Notes: a model not told the origin generated them from the sequence alone. Counted from the first letter of the stretch, positions 15,632-25,323 are shown. The stretch is DNA of 64,000 nucleotides from Planctomonas psychrotolerans (GCF_008642235.1 NZ_SJEV01000001.1:1054001-1118000); one strand, 5' to 3'. Numbers and translations: made by a program.

Positions 15632-16954
15632 TCAGTCCCCCTTCGTGCCGAACCAGACGACGCCGTCCGAACCCATCCCGCTGAATGATAAGGCCGCCCG
15701 ACCGCGCGACGCATCCGCACTGCCGAAGACCACGGCATCGAGGTCGACGCCGTCGACCCGGATGCGCGCCTGCTCGGCCGCGGTTCCGAAGCGGCGGCCG
15801 GGCTCTCCGGCCGGCGACTCGAGGTGCACCGGTCGCGCGGGTACGAGCTCCGACGACTCGGGATCGAACCGCACCACGCGCCAGGTGCCGTCGAGCGGCT
15901 CGGTGGCGGGGAGCGCCTCGCTGTCCCGTCCGGCGAAGGGCTGCGGCGAGACGACCGGCCACCCCGCGGCCGTGAAGAACACGCGGCGCACGTGGGCCGT
16001 GTGCTCGGTCGGATTCCCCTCCACGCGCACGTGATGCACCATGAAGTACTCGTCGCCCGTGTCGGTCGGCTCGACGAGGATGGAGTTGTGGCCGGGTGCG
16101 AGCCAGCCGGTGTCACCGTCGAAGCGGTAGCTGCCGAGCACCTTCGTGCCGATGGCGTGCGGCGCGGATCCGAGATCCGCCATGTCGCGACCGTTGGCAT
16201 CGCGATACGGTCCCGTGATGGCGTCGGCCACCGCCACCCGCACGTTGTACGTGGAGAAGAGCGAGTCGTAGGAGGCGAACAGCACGAAGCGGTCCTCCTG
16301 CCGGCGGTGGAGCACGAATGCGCCCTCGATCGCCCCGTCGACGGAGCGGGGCCGCCGGGCGATCACCGTGCCGTGGTCCCCGGGCTCGAGGGGTTCCCCG
16401 CTGTCGCGGCGGAGCGGCAGCGTGTAGATGCCGGAGAAGAACGACCCGTAGGTGAGCCACGGCGCGCCGTCCCGGTCGAACGTTATATTGGCGTCGATGG
16501 CGTTCTGCGTGTCCTCATCGGTGCGGGTGGCCACGACGATGCCGCGGTCCTCCCAGGGCCCGGCGAGGTCCGACGCCACGGCGAGCCCGATGGCCGACGT
16601 GCGCGACCCGAAGGTCGACGCCGAGTAGTACATGTGCCACCGCGGGTCCGCGCCCGGCCAGCGCATGACCTCGGGGGCCCACAGCATCCGGGCGTTCGCC
16701 CAGTCGGCGGCGGGCCGGGGGACGCCCGGCAGCGCAGTACCGGCGAAGGTCCACGTGACGAGGTCGGTCGACGTGCGCACGTGCACGCCGGTCGGCATGG
16801 TGTCGCGATCGGGCCCCGAGTCGGTCGAGAACATGTACCAGATGCCGTCGTCCCCGCGCACGACGGTGGGGTCGTGCGCGTGCCTCGCCCCCCAGGTGGA
16901 GGGGTCGGCCGGCGTCGCGGAGGCGCCGTCGACCTCAGTCGATTCGAGGGTCAC
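15632..16954 (-). CDS. GH43 arabinan-active enzyme with C-terminal beta domain (cytoplasmic)
   Basis: A 440-residue protein without a signal peptide, expected to act on imported arabino-oligosaccharides. GH43 landmarks are HAHDPTVVRGDDGIWYMFSTDSG (base Asp), MLWAPEVMRWP, YYSASTFGSRTSAIG, the central aspartate in NAIDANITFDRDGAPWLTYGSFFSG and the acid Glu in DGAIEGAFVLHRR. From about residue 320 a separate beta-rich domain follows, resembling the extra C-terminal domain of endo-alpha-1,5-arabinanases. The GTG start lies 3 bp after the permease stop. Endo versus exo action is not decidable from sequence alone. Confidence 0.88.
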   Translation of the reverse strand: MTLESTEVDGASATPADPSTWGARHAHDPTVVRGDDGIWYMFSTDSGPDRDTMPTGVHVRTSTDLVTWTFAGTALPGVPRPAADWANARMLWAPEVMRWPGADPRWHMYYSASTFGSRTSAIGLAVASDLAGPWEDRGIVVATRTDEDTQNAIDANITFDRDGAPWLTYGSFFSGIYTLPLRRDSGEPLEPGDHGTVIARRPRSVDGAIEGAFVLHRRQEDRFVLFASYDSLFSTYNVRVAVADAITGPYRDANGRDMADLGSAPHAIGTKVLGSYRFDGDTGWLAPGHNSILVEPTDTGDEYFMVHHVRVEGNPTEHTAHVRRVFFTAAGWPVVSPQPFAGRDSEALPATEPLDGTWRVVRFDPESSELVPARPVHLESPAGEPGRRFGTAAEQARIRVDGVDLDAVVFGSADASRGRAALSFSGMGSDGVVWFGTKGD

Positions 16955-16957
16955 GGC

Positions 16958-17908
16958 TCAGCCCTTCGCCCCGGTCAGCGCGACCGACTCGATGATCTGA
17001 CGCTGGAAGACGATGAAGACGATGAGCACCGGCAGCAGCGCGATGAAGGAGGCCGCCATGATGAGAGGGTAGTCCGTCTGAATCGCGTACTGCGCGTTGA
17101 AGTTCGCGATCACGAGCTGCAGCGTCTGCCGGTCGGGCGAGTTCAGGTAGATGATCGGCGCGAGGTAGTCGTTCCACACGGCCATGAACCAGAGGATGAA
17201 CTGCGCGGCGAGGGCCGGCTTGATCACCGGCAGGATCAGCCGGAAGAAGATCTGCAGGTACGACGCACCGTCGATCTTCGCCGCCTCGACGATGGAGTCG
17301 GGCACGGTCGCCAGGTACTGCCGCAGGAAGAAGATCATGATGATGTTGCCGAAGATGCCCGGGATGATGAGGGGCAGCAGGGTGTCGATCCAGCCGATGC
17401 TCGCGAAGAACATGAACTGCGGGATCATCAGCGTGGGGAACGGGATCATCAGTCCGGCGAGCAGGCTGAGGAACAGCACGTTCTTGAACGGCATCCGCAT
17501 CTTGGCGAAGGCGAAGGCCGCGAGCGCCGACGCCAGCGATCCCACGATGGTGACCGAGCACGCCACGATGAGGCTGTTCTGGATACCGCTGAGGAGCGGA
17601 CCGGCCGTCCACACCCGCACGTAGTTCTCCCACACGATCGGGTCCGGGAACCACTGCGGCGGAAGCGCGAAGACCCCGTCGCGGGTCTTCAGCGAGGTGG
17701 AGAAGGTCCACAGCAGCGGCGCGATCATCGCGACAGCCCCGATGGAGAGGAGCGCCGTCACGAGCGCGTTGCCGATGGCGTACCGCCCCTTGCGGGACAG
17801 CGGATTGCTCCGGACCGTCTTGCCCTGCGAGCCTTTGGTGATCGGCTCGCCGGGGGTGGCGCCGCGGGTGTGCAGCGGCGGGGGCGGCATTACTGGTGAA
17901 GTCGTCAC
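16958..17908 (-). CDS. Sugar ABC transporter permease (MalG type)
   Basis: The 316-residue inner-membrane permease has a 40-residue Pro/Gly-rich cytoplasmic start and six transmembrane segments. The family loop that docks the ATPase is visible as EAAKIDGASYLQIFFRLILPVIKP (about residues 215-240), the EAA motif of MalG proteins. The C-terminus ALTGAKG is typical of CUT1 permeases. It follows the MalF-type permease by 10 bp. No ATPase gene is in the operon; CUT1 importers of actinobacteria commonly use a shared MsmK/MsiK-type ATPase encoded elsewhere. Confidence 0.93.
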   Translation of the reverse strand: MTTSPVMPPPPLHTRGATPGEPITKGSQGKTVRSNPLSRKGRYAIGNALVTALLSIGAVAMIAPLLWTFSTSLKTRDGVFALPPQWFPDPIVWENYVRVWTAGPLLSGIQNSLIVACSVTIVGSLASALAAFAFAKMRMPFKNVLFLSLLAGLMIPFPTLMIPQFMFFASIGWIDTLLPLIIPGIFGNIIMIFFLRQYLATVPDSIVEAAKIDGASYLQIFFRLILPVIKPALAAQFILWFMAVWNDYLAPIIYLNSPDRQTLQLVIANFNAQYAIQTDYPLIMAASFIALLPVLIVFIVFQRQIIESVALTGAKG

Positions 17909-17918
17909 GATGGCGGCC

Positions 17919-18833
17919 CTACTCGATGGAGAACTGGTTACGGCGGTTCAGCCGGAACTGGATGAAGGTGATGAGGAACACGAGCAGCCCGAGCACGATC
18001 GACATCGATGAGGCGTAGCCCATCTGCAGGTTGTCGAAGGCCTTCTGCCAGATGTACCAAACGATGGTGGCGGACGAGAACTCGGGGCCGCCGGTCGGGG
18101 TCATGATGTTGACCTCGACGAAGATCTGCGAGCCGCCGATCACGCTCGTGACCACGAGGAAGAAGGTGACGGGGCGCACCATGGGCAGCGTGATGTTGCG
18201 GAACTGCTGGATCGTGCCCGCACCGTCGAGCGCCGCCGCCTCGTAGAGGTGGCGCGGCACCGACTGCAGCGCCGCCAGGTAGAGCAGCATCGAGTAACCG
18301 AGGCCCTTCCAGATGGCCATGATCATCAGAGCCGGCTTCACGGTCGCGGTGTTCTGCAGCCAGTTTGGCCCGTCGATGCCGACGAAGGCGAGGGTCTGGT
18401 TGATGAGTCCGAAGTCGCCGTTGTACGCCCACTGCCAGAGGATGGCCACCGCGGCGATCGAGGAGATCACCGGCAGGTAGTACACGGTGCGGAAGAAGGT
18501 GGTTGCGCGCATCTTGCGGTTGAGCGCGAGAGCGAGCACCAGCGAGATGACGAGGCCGATCGGGATGCCGAGCATCATGAACAGCGTGTTCCACATCGAC
18601 TGCAGGAAGTACGGGTCGTTCGCCATGGCGATGTAGTTGTCGATGCCCACGAAGATCGGCGCCGAGAGGCCGTTCCAGCTCGTGAATGACGCGTACACCG
18701 AGTAGAGCAGGGGGTAGAGCGTGAAGATCAGGAAGCCGAGCACCGGGATCGCCACGAAGGCGAGAGCGGCGCGGTGCTCCGTGCGGTGCAGCGTCGAGCG
18801 CTGCAGCGTGGGGCGGCGGGTGGTCGTGGTCAT
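17919..18833 (-). CDS. Sugar ABC transporter permease (MalF type)
   Basis: A 304-residue CUT1 permease with six predicted membrane helices starting at AALAFVAIPVLGFLIFTLYPLLYSVYASF. The EAA-type loop is YEAAALDGAGTIQQFRNITLPMVRP (about 195-220). It pairs with the MalG-type permease directly downstream to form the channel of the probable arabino-oligosaccharide importer. A 120-bp gap containing a strong stem-loop separates it from the binding-protein gene upstream. Confidence 0.93.
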   Translation of the reverse strand: MTTTTRRPTLQRSTLHRTEHRAALAFVAIPVLGFLIFTLYPLLYSVYASFTSWNGLSAPIFVGIDNYIAMANDPYFLQSMWNTLFMMLGIPIGLVISLVLALALNRKMRATTFFRTVYYLPVISSIAAVAILWQWAYNGDFGLINQTLAFVGIDGPNWLQNTATVKPALMIMAIWKGLGYSMLLYLAALQSVPRHLYEAAALDGAGTIQQFRNITLPMVRPVTFFLVVTSVIGGSQIFVEVNIMTPTGGPEFSSATIVWYIWQKAFDNLQMGYASSMSIVLGLLVFLITFIQFRLNRRNQFSIE

Positions 18834-18889
18834 GCGGGCGGTTCCTCGCTGGGATAGGGAGACGCGGGGTGCACCGGGGTGCGGGGAGC

Positions 18890-18933
18890 GGATGCCGCGC
18901 TCGCGCGTGAACGTGAACGCGGGCGCGGCATCC
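18890..18933 (-). promoter_or_regulatory. Intercistronic stem-loop between binding-protein and permease genes
   Basis: A perfect 11-bp inverted repeat (GGATGCCGCGC / GCGCGGCATCC, 18890-18900 and 18923-18933) lies just after the stop codon of the solute-binding protein. In ABC operons such stems often protect the upstream binding-protein message or partly terminate transcription, so that binding protein exceeds permease. That role is inferred from position. Confidence 0.55.
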
Positions 18934-18953
18934 GGAGTGGTCCCGGAGGGGAA

Positions 18954-20297
18954 CTAGCCGCCGATGCCGGCCTGCTGGTTCGCCGAGTCGAGGAACGCCT
19001 GCATCTTCGGCTGCACCTCCGCCAGGTAGTCGGCGGCCGTCATCTTGCCGTCGATCACGGGCTGGATGTTCGTGAAGAACTCGTCGTACCACTCGCCGTT
19101 GTAGGTGTTGCCGCCCGGCAGGCCGCGACCGTAGTCGGTGACGATCTGCAGGAACTCCTGCTTGTTCGCGGGCATCGTGCTCGTGTCGGCTGCCCAGGTC
19201 TCGGCCATGTCCTTGAGGTTCGGGATCTGGATGCCGGCGTCGACGAGGGTCTGCTGCGCCTCCTCGTTGGCGGTGAGGTACTCGACGAGCTTCACGGCCT
19301 CATCCGGGTGCTTGGTGCTGTTGGAGACGGCGATGCCGAGCGTGCCGATCCAGGCGCTGGTCTCACCGCTCACCCCGGCGGGGTAGGGGATGGTGTCCCA
19401 CTCGAAGTCGAGCTTCTCGTAGGTGGAGAGGTCCCACGGCGCCACCGGGAAGAAGCCGATCTCGCCCTTCATCCAGCGCTGGTAGGTGTCGAGGGTCTGC
19501 GCCTCGCCCACCGACGGGGTCACGCCGTGCACGTTCTGCAGGTCGGCGAACCACTGGAGCGCCTCGGCGAACTCGGGGGTGTCGACGGTGACCTTGGTGC
19601 GGTCCTCGTTCAGCCAGTCCGCGCCGTTGCCCCACACGAACGGCTGCAGGTTCCACTGCACGTTGAGGCCGGTACCCCACTGGTCGAGGGTGCCGTCGCC
19701 GTTGGTGTCCTTCGTGAGCTGCTTCGCGACGTCGACGAACTCCTCGAGCGTGTAGGGCTCGTCCACGTCGGGCAGCGGGATGCCCGCGGCCTCGAACATG
19801 GTCTTGTTGTAGCCGAACGAGAAGGGTCCGACGTCCTTCGGCAGCGCGTAGATGGCGCCCTGGCCGATGAGCTCGCCGTCGAAGCGGTAGCTGTCGACGC
19901 CGTGGTCCCAGATGTTGTCGAGGTCGATGGTGTCCGAGCCCTCGACGTACTCGGTGATGTCCTTGACGATGCCGTTCTTGACGTACGCCTGCAGGTCGCC
20001 CGGGCCGATGTAGAACACGTCGGGGATCTGGCGGCCGGCGATCGCGGCCTTCAGCTTGGTCGGGTACTGATCGGCGGTCGTAACGATGATGTTGACGTCC
20101 ACGCCGTTCGCCTCTTCGAACTCGCCGACGGCCTTCTCGTAGGCCTTCTGCTCGTCGGGCCCCCCGCGGAACATGAATGTGAGCTTCTTCTCGCCGCTGT
20201 CGCCGGCGCCCGCGGCGCCTCCGGCGCATCCGGTGAGCAAGAGTCCGGCCGTAGCAACCATGGCTACGGTCGCGGCGGTGAGACGTGACTTCGTCAT
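18954..20297 (-). CDS. Sugar ABC transporter solute-binding lipoprotein (arabino-oligosaccharide predicted)
   Basis: The 447-residue protein has a lipoprotein signal (lipobox LLTGC, Cys24) and a family 1 extracellular solute-binding fold, with [33 protein letters not shown] at the start of the mature part. It captures a carbohydrate at the cell surface for the two permeases encoded next. The substrate is inferred as arabino-oligosaccharides because the same operon encodes GH43 and GH51 arabinan enzymes. ATG at 20297 is preferred to the adjacent GTG at 20300 because AAGGA then lies 7 nt upstream. It is the first gene of the operon, behind a promoter with two operator-like sites. Confidence 0.9.
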   Translation of the reverse strand: MTKSRLTAATVAMVATAGLLLTGCAGGAAGAGDSGEKKLTFMFRGGPDEQKAYEKAVGEFEEANGVDVNIIVTTADQYPTKLKAAIAGRQIPDVFYIGPGDLQAYVKNGIVKDITEYVEGSDTIDLDNIWDHGVDSYRFDGELIGQGAIYALPKDVGPFSFGYNKTMFEAAGIPLPDVDEPYTLEEFVDVAKQLTKDTNGDGTLDQWGTGLNVQWNLQPFVWGNGADWLNEDRTKVTVDTPEFAEALQWFADLQNVHGVTPSVGEAQTLDTYQRWMKGEIGFFPVAPWDLSTYEKLDFEWDTIPYPAGVSGETSAWIGTLGIAVSNSTKHPDEAVKLVEYLTANEEAQQTLVDAGIQIPNLKDMAETWAADTSTMPANKQEFLQIVTDYGRGLPGGNTYNGEWYDEFFTNIQPVIDGKMTAADYLAEVQPKMQAFLDSANQQAGIGG

Positions 20298-20376
20298 CAC
20301 GTGGTCCTTCCGATAGGCAGTGCGTGAAAAGGCCGGAGCCGCGCACTAACGCTTCGGGCATCCTTGGCCTGTGGAT

Positions 20377-20447
20377 TTACAACGTTAGAATTACACGGCG
20401 TCGGAGGCGCGGTCAAGTTGAAACCGGAAGTTTTTCCAACGTTGCAA
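20377..20447 (-). promoter_or_regulatory. Arabinan operon promoter with two LacI-type operators
   Basis: On the minus strand a -35 box TTGACC (20411-20416), a 17-bp spacer and a -10 box TAATTC (20388-20393) form a good sigma-A-type promoter. Two near-palindromes centred on CAACGTT flank it: TTCCAACGTTGCAA (20434-20447) upstream of the -35 box, and TTACAACGTTAGAA (20377-20390) overlapping the -10 box. They fit the form TTnCAACGTTnnAA, as expected of a LacI-family repressor, and the LacI gene next door is the obvious candidate. The 57-bp spacing would permit looping. Confidence 0.75.
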
Positions 20448-20589
20448 ATTCGTGATGTTCGAACCGAGTGCCGGGCCGGATCATCGAGGTGCCAGGTCGG
20501 ACGGTCACTCGGGACCGACGGACGATGCGGTTGGGTCGGCTCCGGTCGCGTCGCGGCGACGAGCGGAGCGGAGGAGTCGGCCCGATCGA

Positions 20590-21615
20590 TCAGACGGAGG
20601 CGGTGGACTCCCGGCCGATGACGCTGAAATCGGTGAGGTAGGCGCGGGGATCAGCGGGCGGCGTGGAGGTCGCGCCGGCGGTGATCCGCTCGGCGAGCAC
20701 GCGCACGGCGGTCTCGGCGATCTCGACCCTGCCCGGGTCGACGGTGGAGAGAGTCGGAAGCGAGTAGCGGGCCTCGTCCAGGTCGTCGAAGCCGATGACG
20801 GCCACATCCTGCGGCACGCGCAGCCCCGCCTCCTGCAGGGCGCGCATGGCGCCGAGGGCGAGAGTGTCGTTGAGGCCGAAGACCGCGTCGAACTCGACGC
20901 CCGCCGCGATCATCCGCCGCATCGCCTCGGCGCCGTTGAGCCGGTGCCATTCGATGACGTACCCGACGAGCTCCTCGCTCCGCGGTATGCCGGCCGCGTC
21001 GAGCGCACGGTGGTAGCCCTCGAGGCGGAGCGCCGCCGATCCGATGACCTCGCCCTCATGGGCGCCGATCACCGCTATCCGCCGACGGCCCGTGCGGATC
21101 AGGTGCTCGGTGGCCGCCTGAGCGGCTTCCTCGTTCCTCATGGTCACGTGATCGACCGGTCCGCCGAAGATGCGCTCACCGAGAACCACGAGCGGGTAGC
21201 GCACGTTCAACCGGTCGACGTCGTCCTGGCTCATCCCCAGGGGGGAGAAGATCAGTCCATCGGTCAGCTGCAGCCGCGGATTGGTGAGCATGGCGATCTC
21301 GCGCTCCCGGTCGCCGCGACCGGTCTGCTCGATGAGCACGACGAGAGACTGGCGCTCGGCGGCCTGGATGACGGCATCCGCCAGCTCGGCGAAGTAGCTG
21401 AGGCTGAGCTCCGGCAGTGCGAGCCCGATGACGCCCGTGCGGCCGGACCTGAGGCTCCGGGCGGTGATGTTGGGCTTGTAGTCCAGTTCGACGATGGCCC
21501 GCTGCACCCGCTCGCGGGTCGAGGCGCGCACGTGCTGGTAGTCGTGCACGACGTTGGACACGGTTTTGATCGAGACGCCGGCCAGCGCGGCGACGTCGTG
21601 CAGTGTCGCTGCCAT
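20590..21615 (-). CDS. LacI-family transcriptional regulator of the arabinan operon
   Basis: A 341-residue regulator. Residues 3-55 form a LacI helix-turn-helix with hinge helix (TLHDVAALAGVSIKTVSNVVHDY and ITARSLRSGRTG). The remaining residues form a periplasmic-binding-protein-like effector domain, with VFGLNDTLALGAMRALQEAGLRVPQDVAVIGFDDL near the C-terminus. It lies 292 bp upstream of the arabinan transport operon on the same strand, and the intervening promoter has paired CAACGTT operators. The likely effector is an arabino-oligosaccharide or arabinose. ATG at 21615 begins the HTH domain directly. Confidence 0.93.
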   Translation of the reverse strand: MAATLHDVAALAGVSIKTVSNVVHDYQHVRASTRERVQRAIVELDYKPNITARSLRSGRTGVIGLALPELSLSYFAELADAVIQAAERQSLVVLIEQTGRGDREREIAMLTNPRLQLTDGLIFSPLGMSQDDVDRLNVRYPLVVLGERIFGGPVDHVTMRNEEAAQAATEHLIRTGRRRIAVIGAHEGEVIGSAALRLEGYHRALDAAGIPRSEELVGYVIEWHRLNGAEAMRRMIAAGVEFDAVFGLNDTLALGAMRALQEAGLRVPQDVAVIGFDDLDEARYSLPTLSTVDPGRVEIAETAVRVLAERITAGATSTPPADPRAYLTDFSVIGRESTASV

Positions 21616-21731
21616 GGGTCTCTCCTGTCTCGCCGCGGGCGGGAAACACGCGACCGAACGTACAACGCAGCACGCGGGGAAAGTCGCAGGCTACAGAACA
21701 AGCGTATGGTGATGCCACCGGAAGGATCGAC

Positions 21732-22013
21732 ATGGCAACAGAGGTGACGCACGAACCGGCCGGGAGCCGTTACATGCTGCTGGTGGACGGGGAACACACC
21801 GGACTGATCGACTACCAGCTTCGGGATGACATCGTCATTATGACGCACACCGAGGTGCACCCGTCTCGCCGGAACGGAGGGCTCGGCGGCGAGCTCGTCC
21901 GCGGCGCCCTCGATGACGTGCGCGAGTCGGGCCTGCGGGTGGATCCGGTGTGCCCGTTCGTGGCGCGGTGGCTCCGCGAGCACCCCGACTACCAGGACCT
22001 CCTCGCCGCGTAG
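21732..22013 (+). CDS. Small GNAT-related N-acetyltransferase-like protein (YjdJ type)
   Basis: This 93-residue protein matches the short GCN5-related family PF14542 (YjdJ-like). It has an H-T-x-V beta strand (MTHTEVHPSRRNGGLGGELVRGALDDVRESGLRV) with the Gly-rich acyl-CoA loop, then PVCPFVARWLREHPDY, the conserved CPFV motif of the family. The substrate is unknown. ATG at 21732 has GAAGGA at good spacing. It is divergent from the lacI gene and probably independent of the sugar genes. Confidence 0.85.
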   Translation: MATEVTHEPAGSRYMLLVDGEHTGLIDYQLRDDIVIMTHTEVHPSRRNGGLGGELVRGALDDVRESGLRVDPVCPFVARWLREHPDYQDLLAA

Positions 22014-22066
22014 GCGCGGCGGTGCGGCCGTGTGTGCGCGCGCACGGTCCCCGAGCTAGCGCGTGC

Positions 22067-22123
22067 GTGCGCATATCTCCACGGTCCCTGAGCTTGTCGA
22101 AGGGACCGTGGAGATATGCGCAC
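22067..22123. repeat. Perfect 23-bp inverted repeat around the dispersed 24-bp core
   Basis: The arms 22067-22089 and 22101-22123 are exact reverse complements, with an 11-nt loop GAGCTTGTCGA. The inner 24 bp is a copy of the repeat seen eleven times at 9031-9618, here with TT in place of CC in the loop half. The extended arms (GTGCGCATATCTCC on the left) are unique to this copy. As RNA it would form an extremely stable hairpin downstream of the GNAT-like gene. Confidence 0.92.
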
Positions 22124-22284
22124 CACGGATGCGGCGTGCGCGGCACCGCATGCGCCGCCGTTTCACTCAATCGCCCGCGAATCAACAGCGGCGATTGACG
22201 AAAGGGGCGGCGCGGAAGAGCGGATGGGTAGCGGGTGAGCGAAACCGCGGCGGTGGGATGCGGCGCGACGCGTCCCTCCGGCGC

Positions 22285-22360
22285 GTCCGTTCGACGGGCT
22301 CAGGGACCGTGGGGTGACGCTCGTAGACCGCGGTGCGTCCCTTCGACGGGCTCAGGGACC
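22285..22360 (-). repeat. Two further copies of the dispersed 24-bp core
   Basis: Copies at 22285-22308 (GTCCGTTCGACGGGCTCAG...) and 22337-22360 (GTCCCTTCGACGGGCTCAG...) are in the inverted orientation relative to the first copy at 9031. They lie 52 bp apart. The second sits directly downstream of the minus-strand lipoate-ligase-like gene, where it may act as terminator or 3'-end stem. Confidence 0.85.
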
Positions 22361-22367
22361 GTAGGGG

Positions 22368-23417
22368 TCAGGGGACGCGGGCGATCCACTCGCGGGTGGA
22401 AAACTTGTCGGCGACGAGCCGCTCGCTCCGCGCAAGCTCGTCCGGCGTGATCTCGCCCGGGGTCGCACCGTAGAGGCCGGTGAAGGTGGCCTTCATGCGG
22501 TCGATGATCTCGGCCCGGCTGAGGCCGGTCTGGCTGCGCAGCGGGTCGACCCGCTTCGCCGCACTCGTGATGCCCTTGTCGCTGATCTTCTCGCGACCGA
22601 TGCGCAGCACCTGCACCATCTTCTCGCCGTCCATGTCGTAGCTCATGGTGGCGTGGTGCACGATGGCACCGTTGCCAAGGCGCTTCTGCGCCGCCCCGCC
22701 GATCTTGCCCTTGGCGCTCGTGATGTCGTTGAGCGGCTGGTAGAACGCGTCGATGCCGATCTCCCGCAGCGCCAGGATGACCCACTCGTCGAGGTAGGCG
22801 TAGGAGTCGGCGAAGGTCATGCCCTGCACGAGGTCGACGGGGGCGTAGATCGAGTACGTGATGACCGACCCGGCCTCCATGAACATCGCCCCGCCACCGC
22901 TGATGCGGCGCACCACGTCGAACCCGTACTTGGCCGCGTTCTCGGCGTCGACCTCGTTGCGGAGCGACTGGAAGCTGCCGATCACCACCGCGGGGTCGTT
23001 CCACTCCCAGATGCGCAGGGTCGGTGCGCGTCGCCCGGCGCCGACTTCGTCGGCGAGCACCTCGTCGAGCGCCATCTGCTGCACCGGCGGATAGGCGCGG
23101 TCGTGGATGATCTGCCAGTCGTAGTCGCGCCAGGCAGTGGCGCGAGCGAGCGAGCGACGCACCGCCACCGCGACCGCATCGGCGGAGAAACCGAGCAGCA
23201 CGGCACCCTCGGGGAGGGCGCGGGTCACGGCAGCGCTGATCGTCTTCGCATCCGCGCTGGCCGGCAGCCCGTTCACCGCGGCGTTGATCGCCACCAGGGC
23301 CTCGTCGGGCTCGAGGAAGAAGTCGCCGGCGAGCCGGAACTCCGCTATCCGATCGTCCACGACCTCCAGGTCGACGACGACGAGCTTGCCGCCCGGGACC
23401 TTGTACTCACCATGCAT
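22368..23417 (-). CDS. Lipoate-protein ligase A-like protein with N-terminal accessory domain
   Basis: The 349-residue protein joins a small N-terminal domain (1-95; MHGEYKVPGGKLVVVDLEV...FFLEPDEAL), resembling the C-terminal accessory domain of LplA, to a BPL/LplA catalytic domain (about 115-330). Catalytic landmarks are PTLRIWEWNDPAVVIGSFQ, RRISGGGAMFMEAGSV (lipoyl-AMP loop; the usual HD after the Phe is replaced by ME), KIGGAAQKR (with the conserved lysine) and VHHATMSYDMD. It would attach lipoate or another acyl acid to 2-oxoacid dehydrogenase or glycine cleavage proteins. The start ATG follows TAGGCT by 6 nt, suggesting a leaderless message. Specificity is uncertain because of the altered loop. 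Confidence 0.82.
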   Translation of the reverse strand: MHGEYKVPGGKLVVVDLEVVDDRIAEFRLAGDFFLEPDEALVAINAAVNGLPASADAKTISAAVTRALPEGAVLLGFSADAVAVAVRRSLARATAWRDYDWQIIHDRAYPPVQQMALDEVLADEVGAGRRAPTLRIWEWNDPAVVIGSFQSLRNEVDAENAAKYGFDVVRRISGGGAMFMEAGSVITYSIYAPVDLVQGMTFADSYAYLDEWVILALREIGIDAFYQPLNDITSAKGKIGGAAQKRLGNGAIVHHATMSYDMDGEKMVQVLRIGREKISDKGITSAAKRVDPLRSQTGLSRAEIIDRMKATFTGLYGATPGEITPDELARSERLVADKFSTREWIARVP

Positions 23418-23423
23418 GGCGCC

Positions 23424-23429
23424 AGCCTA
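23424..23429 (-). promoter_or_regulatory. Candidate leaderless -10 box of the lipoate-ligase-like gene
   Basis: TAGGCT on the minus strand ends 6 nt (GGCGCC) before the ATG at 23417. No ribosome-binding site is present between them. Confidence 0.5.
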
Positions 23430-23524
23430 ACCGCGGCGGATGCGCCGCGAACGAGCGCCACGGACCCGGCACCGTCCCACGGAAGAACGGCACCGGGTCG
23501 CGAAGGAAAGGCACCGGGTCGCGG

Positions 23525-24453
23525 TCAGCGCACCGGGGTCGCGACGGAGGCGGCAGGACCGGACGAAGCACCCACGGCGGCATCGTCGAGGGACGACCAC
23601 TCCCCCGTGTAGTGGTTGAAGCTCACGCTGTTGTCGATCTTGCTGCGGTCGGGGGCGGCGACGGAGGTGAGCTTGCCCACACGCTCCGGGTCGGGTGCGG
23701 ATGCCGCGAGCAGCTTGGTGTAGTCGTGCTGCGGGTTGAGGATCACGGCGTCCGACGGTCCCCGCTCCACCACGCGACCGCGGTAGAGCACGAGGATCTC
23801 GTCGGAGAAGTGCCGCGCGGTGGCGAGGTCGTGCGTGATGTACAGCACGGCGAGGTTGTCCTCGCGCTGCAGGCGCGCCATCAGGTTCAGCACGCCGAGA
23901 CGGATCGACACGTCGAGCATCGACACCGGCTCGTCGGCGATGAGCACCTGCGCACCGGGTGCGAGCGCCCGCGCGATGGCCACGCGCTGGCGCTGCCCGC
24001 CGGAGAGCTCGTGCGGGCGCCGGGCGGCGATGTCAGCGGCGGGCTCGAGGTTCACGCGCTCGAGCATGTGCACGACTGCCTCGTGGGTCGCCGCGGCACC
24101 GCGCGTGCGATCGTGGATGCGCAACGGCCGGGCGATGTGGTGCTCGATGCTGTGGAAGGGGTTGAGCGACGCGAACGGGTCCTGGAACACCATTTGCACG
24201 TGGCGCCGATACACCGAGCCGCCCACCGGCGTCTTGTCGTCGAGGGTCACCGTGATGGAGCCGGACGTGGGCCGCTCGAGCTTGGCGAGCATGCGTGCGA
24301 TCGTCGACTTGCCGGAACCCGACTCCCCCACGAGCGCCACCGTACGGCCGGGCAGCAGGTCGAAGGAGACGCGGTCCACGGCGCGCAGCGTGCTGCGCTT
24401 CAGCCCGTGCCCGATCCGGAACTCCTTGGTGAGGTCGGTCACTTCAACGCTGG

Positions 24454-24457
<4 letters not shown>
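23525..24457 (-). CDS. Opp-type ABC transporter ATP-binding protein (OppF-like)
   Basis: A 310-residue ATPase of the oligopeptide/oligosaccharide (Opp/Dpp) class. The Walker A is GESGSGKST (about residue 43), the Q-loop VFQDPFASLNP, the signature LSGGQRQRV and the Walker B VLIADEPVSMLD. The C-terminal extension continues to NHYTGEWSSLDD. Its GTG overlaps the OppD-type gene stop by 4 nt (GTGA). With OppD it forms the heterodimeric motor of the importer. Confidence 0.94.

Positions 24458-25319
<862 letters not shown>

Positions 25320-25323
<4 letters not shown>

Larger units (their letters stand above)
22014..22367. other. 354-bp intergenic region made of repeats
   Basis: No gene is supported here. 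It holds the perfect 23-bp inverted repeat at 22067-22123, a 9-bp inverted repeat TCAATCGCC / GGCGATTGA (22167-22175 and 22190-22198), and two further copies of the 24-bp core at 22285-22308 and 22337-22360, the last ending 8 bp before the stop codon of the lipoate-ligase-like gene. Confidence 0.75.
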
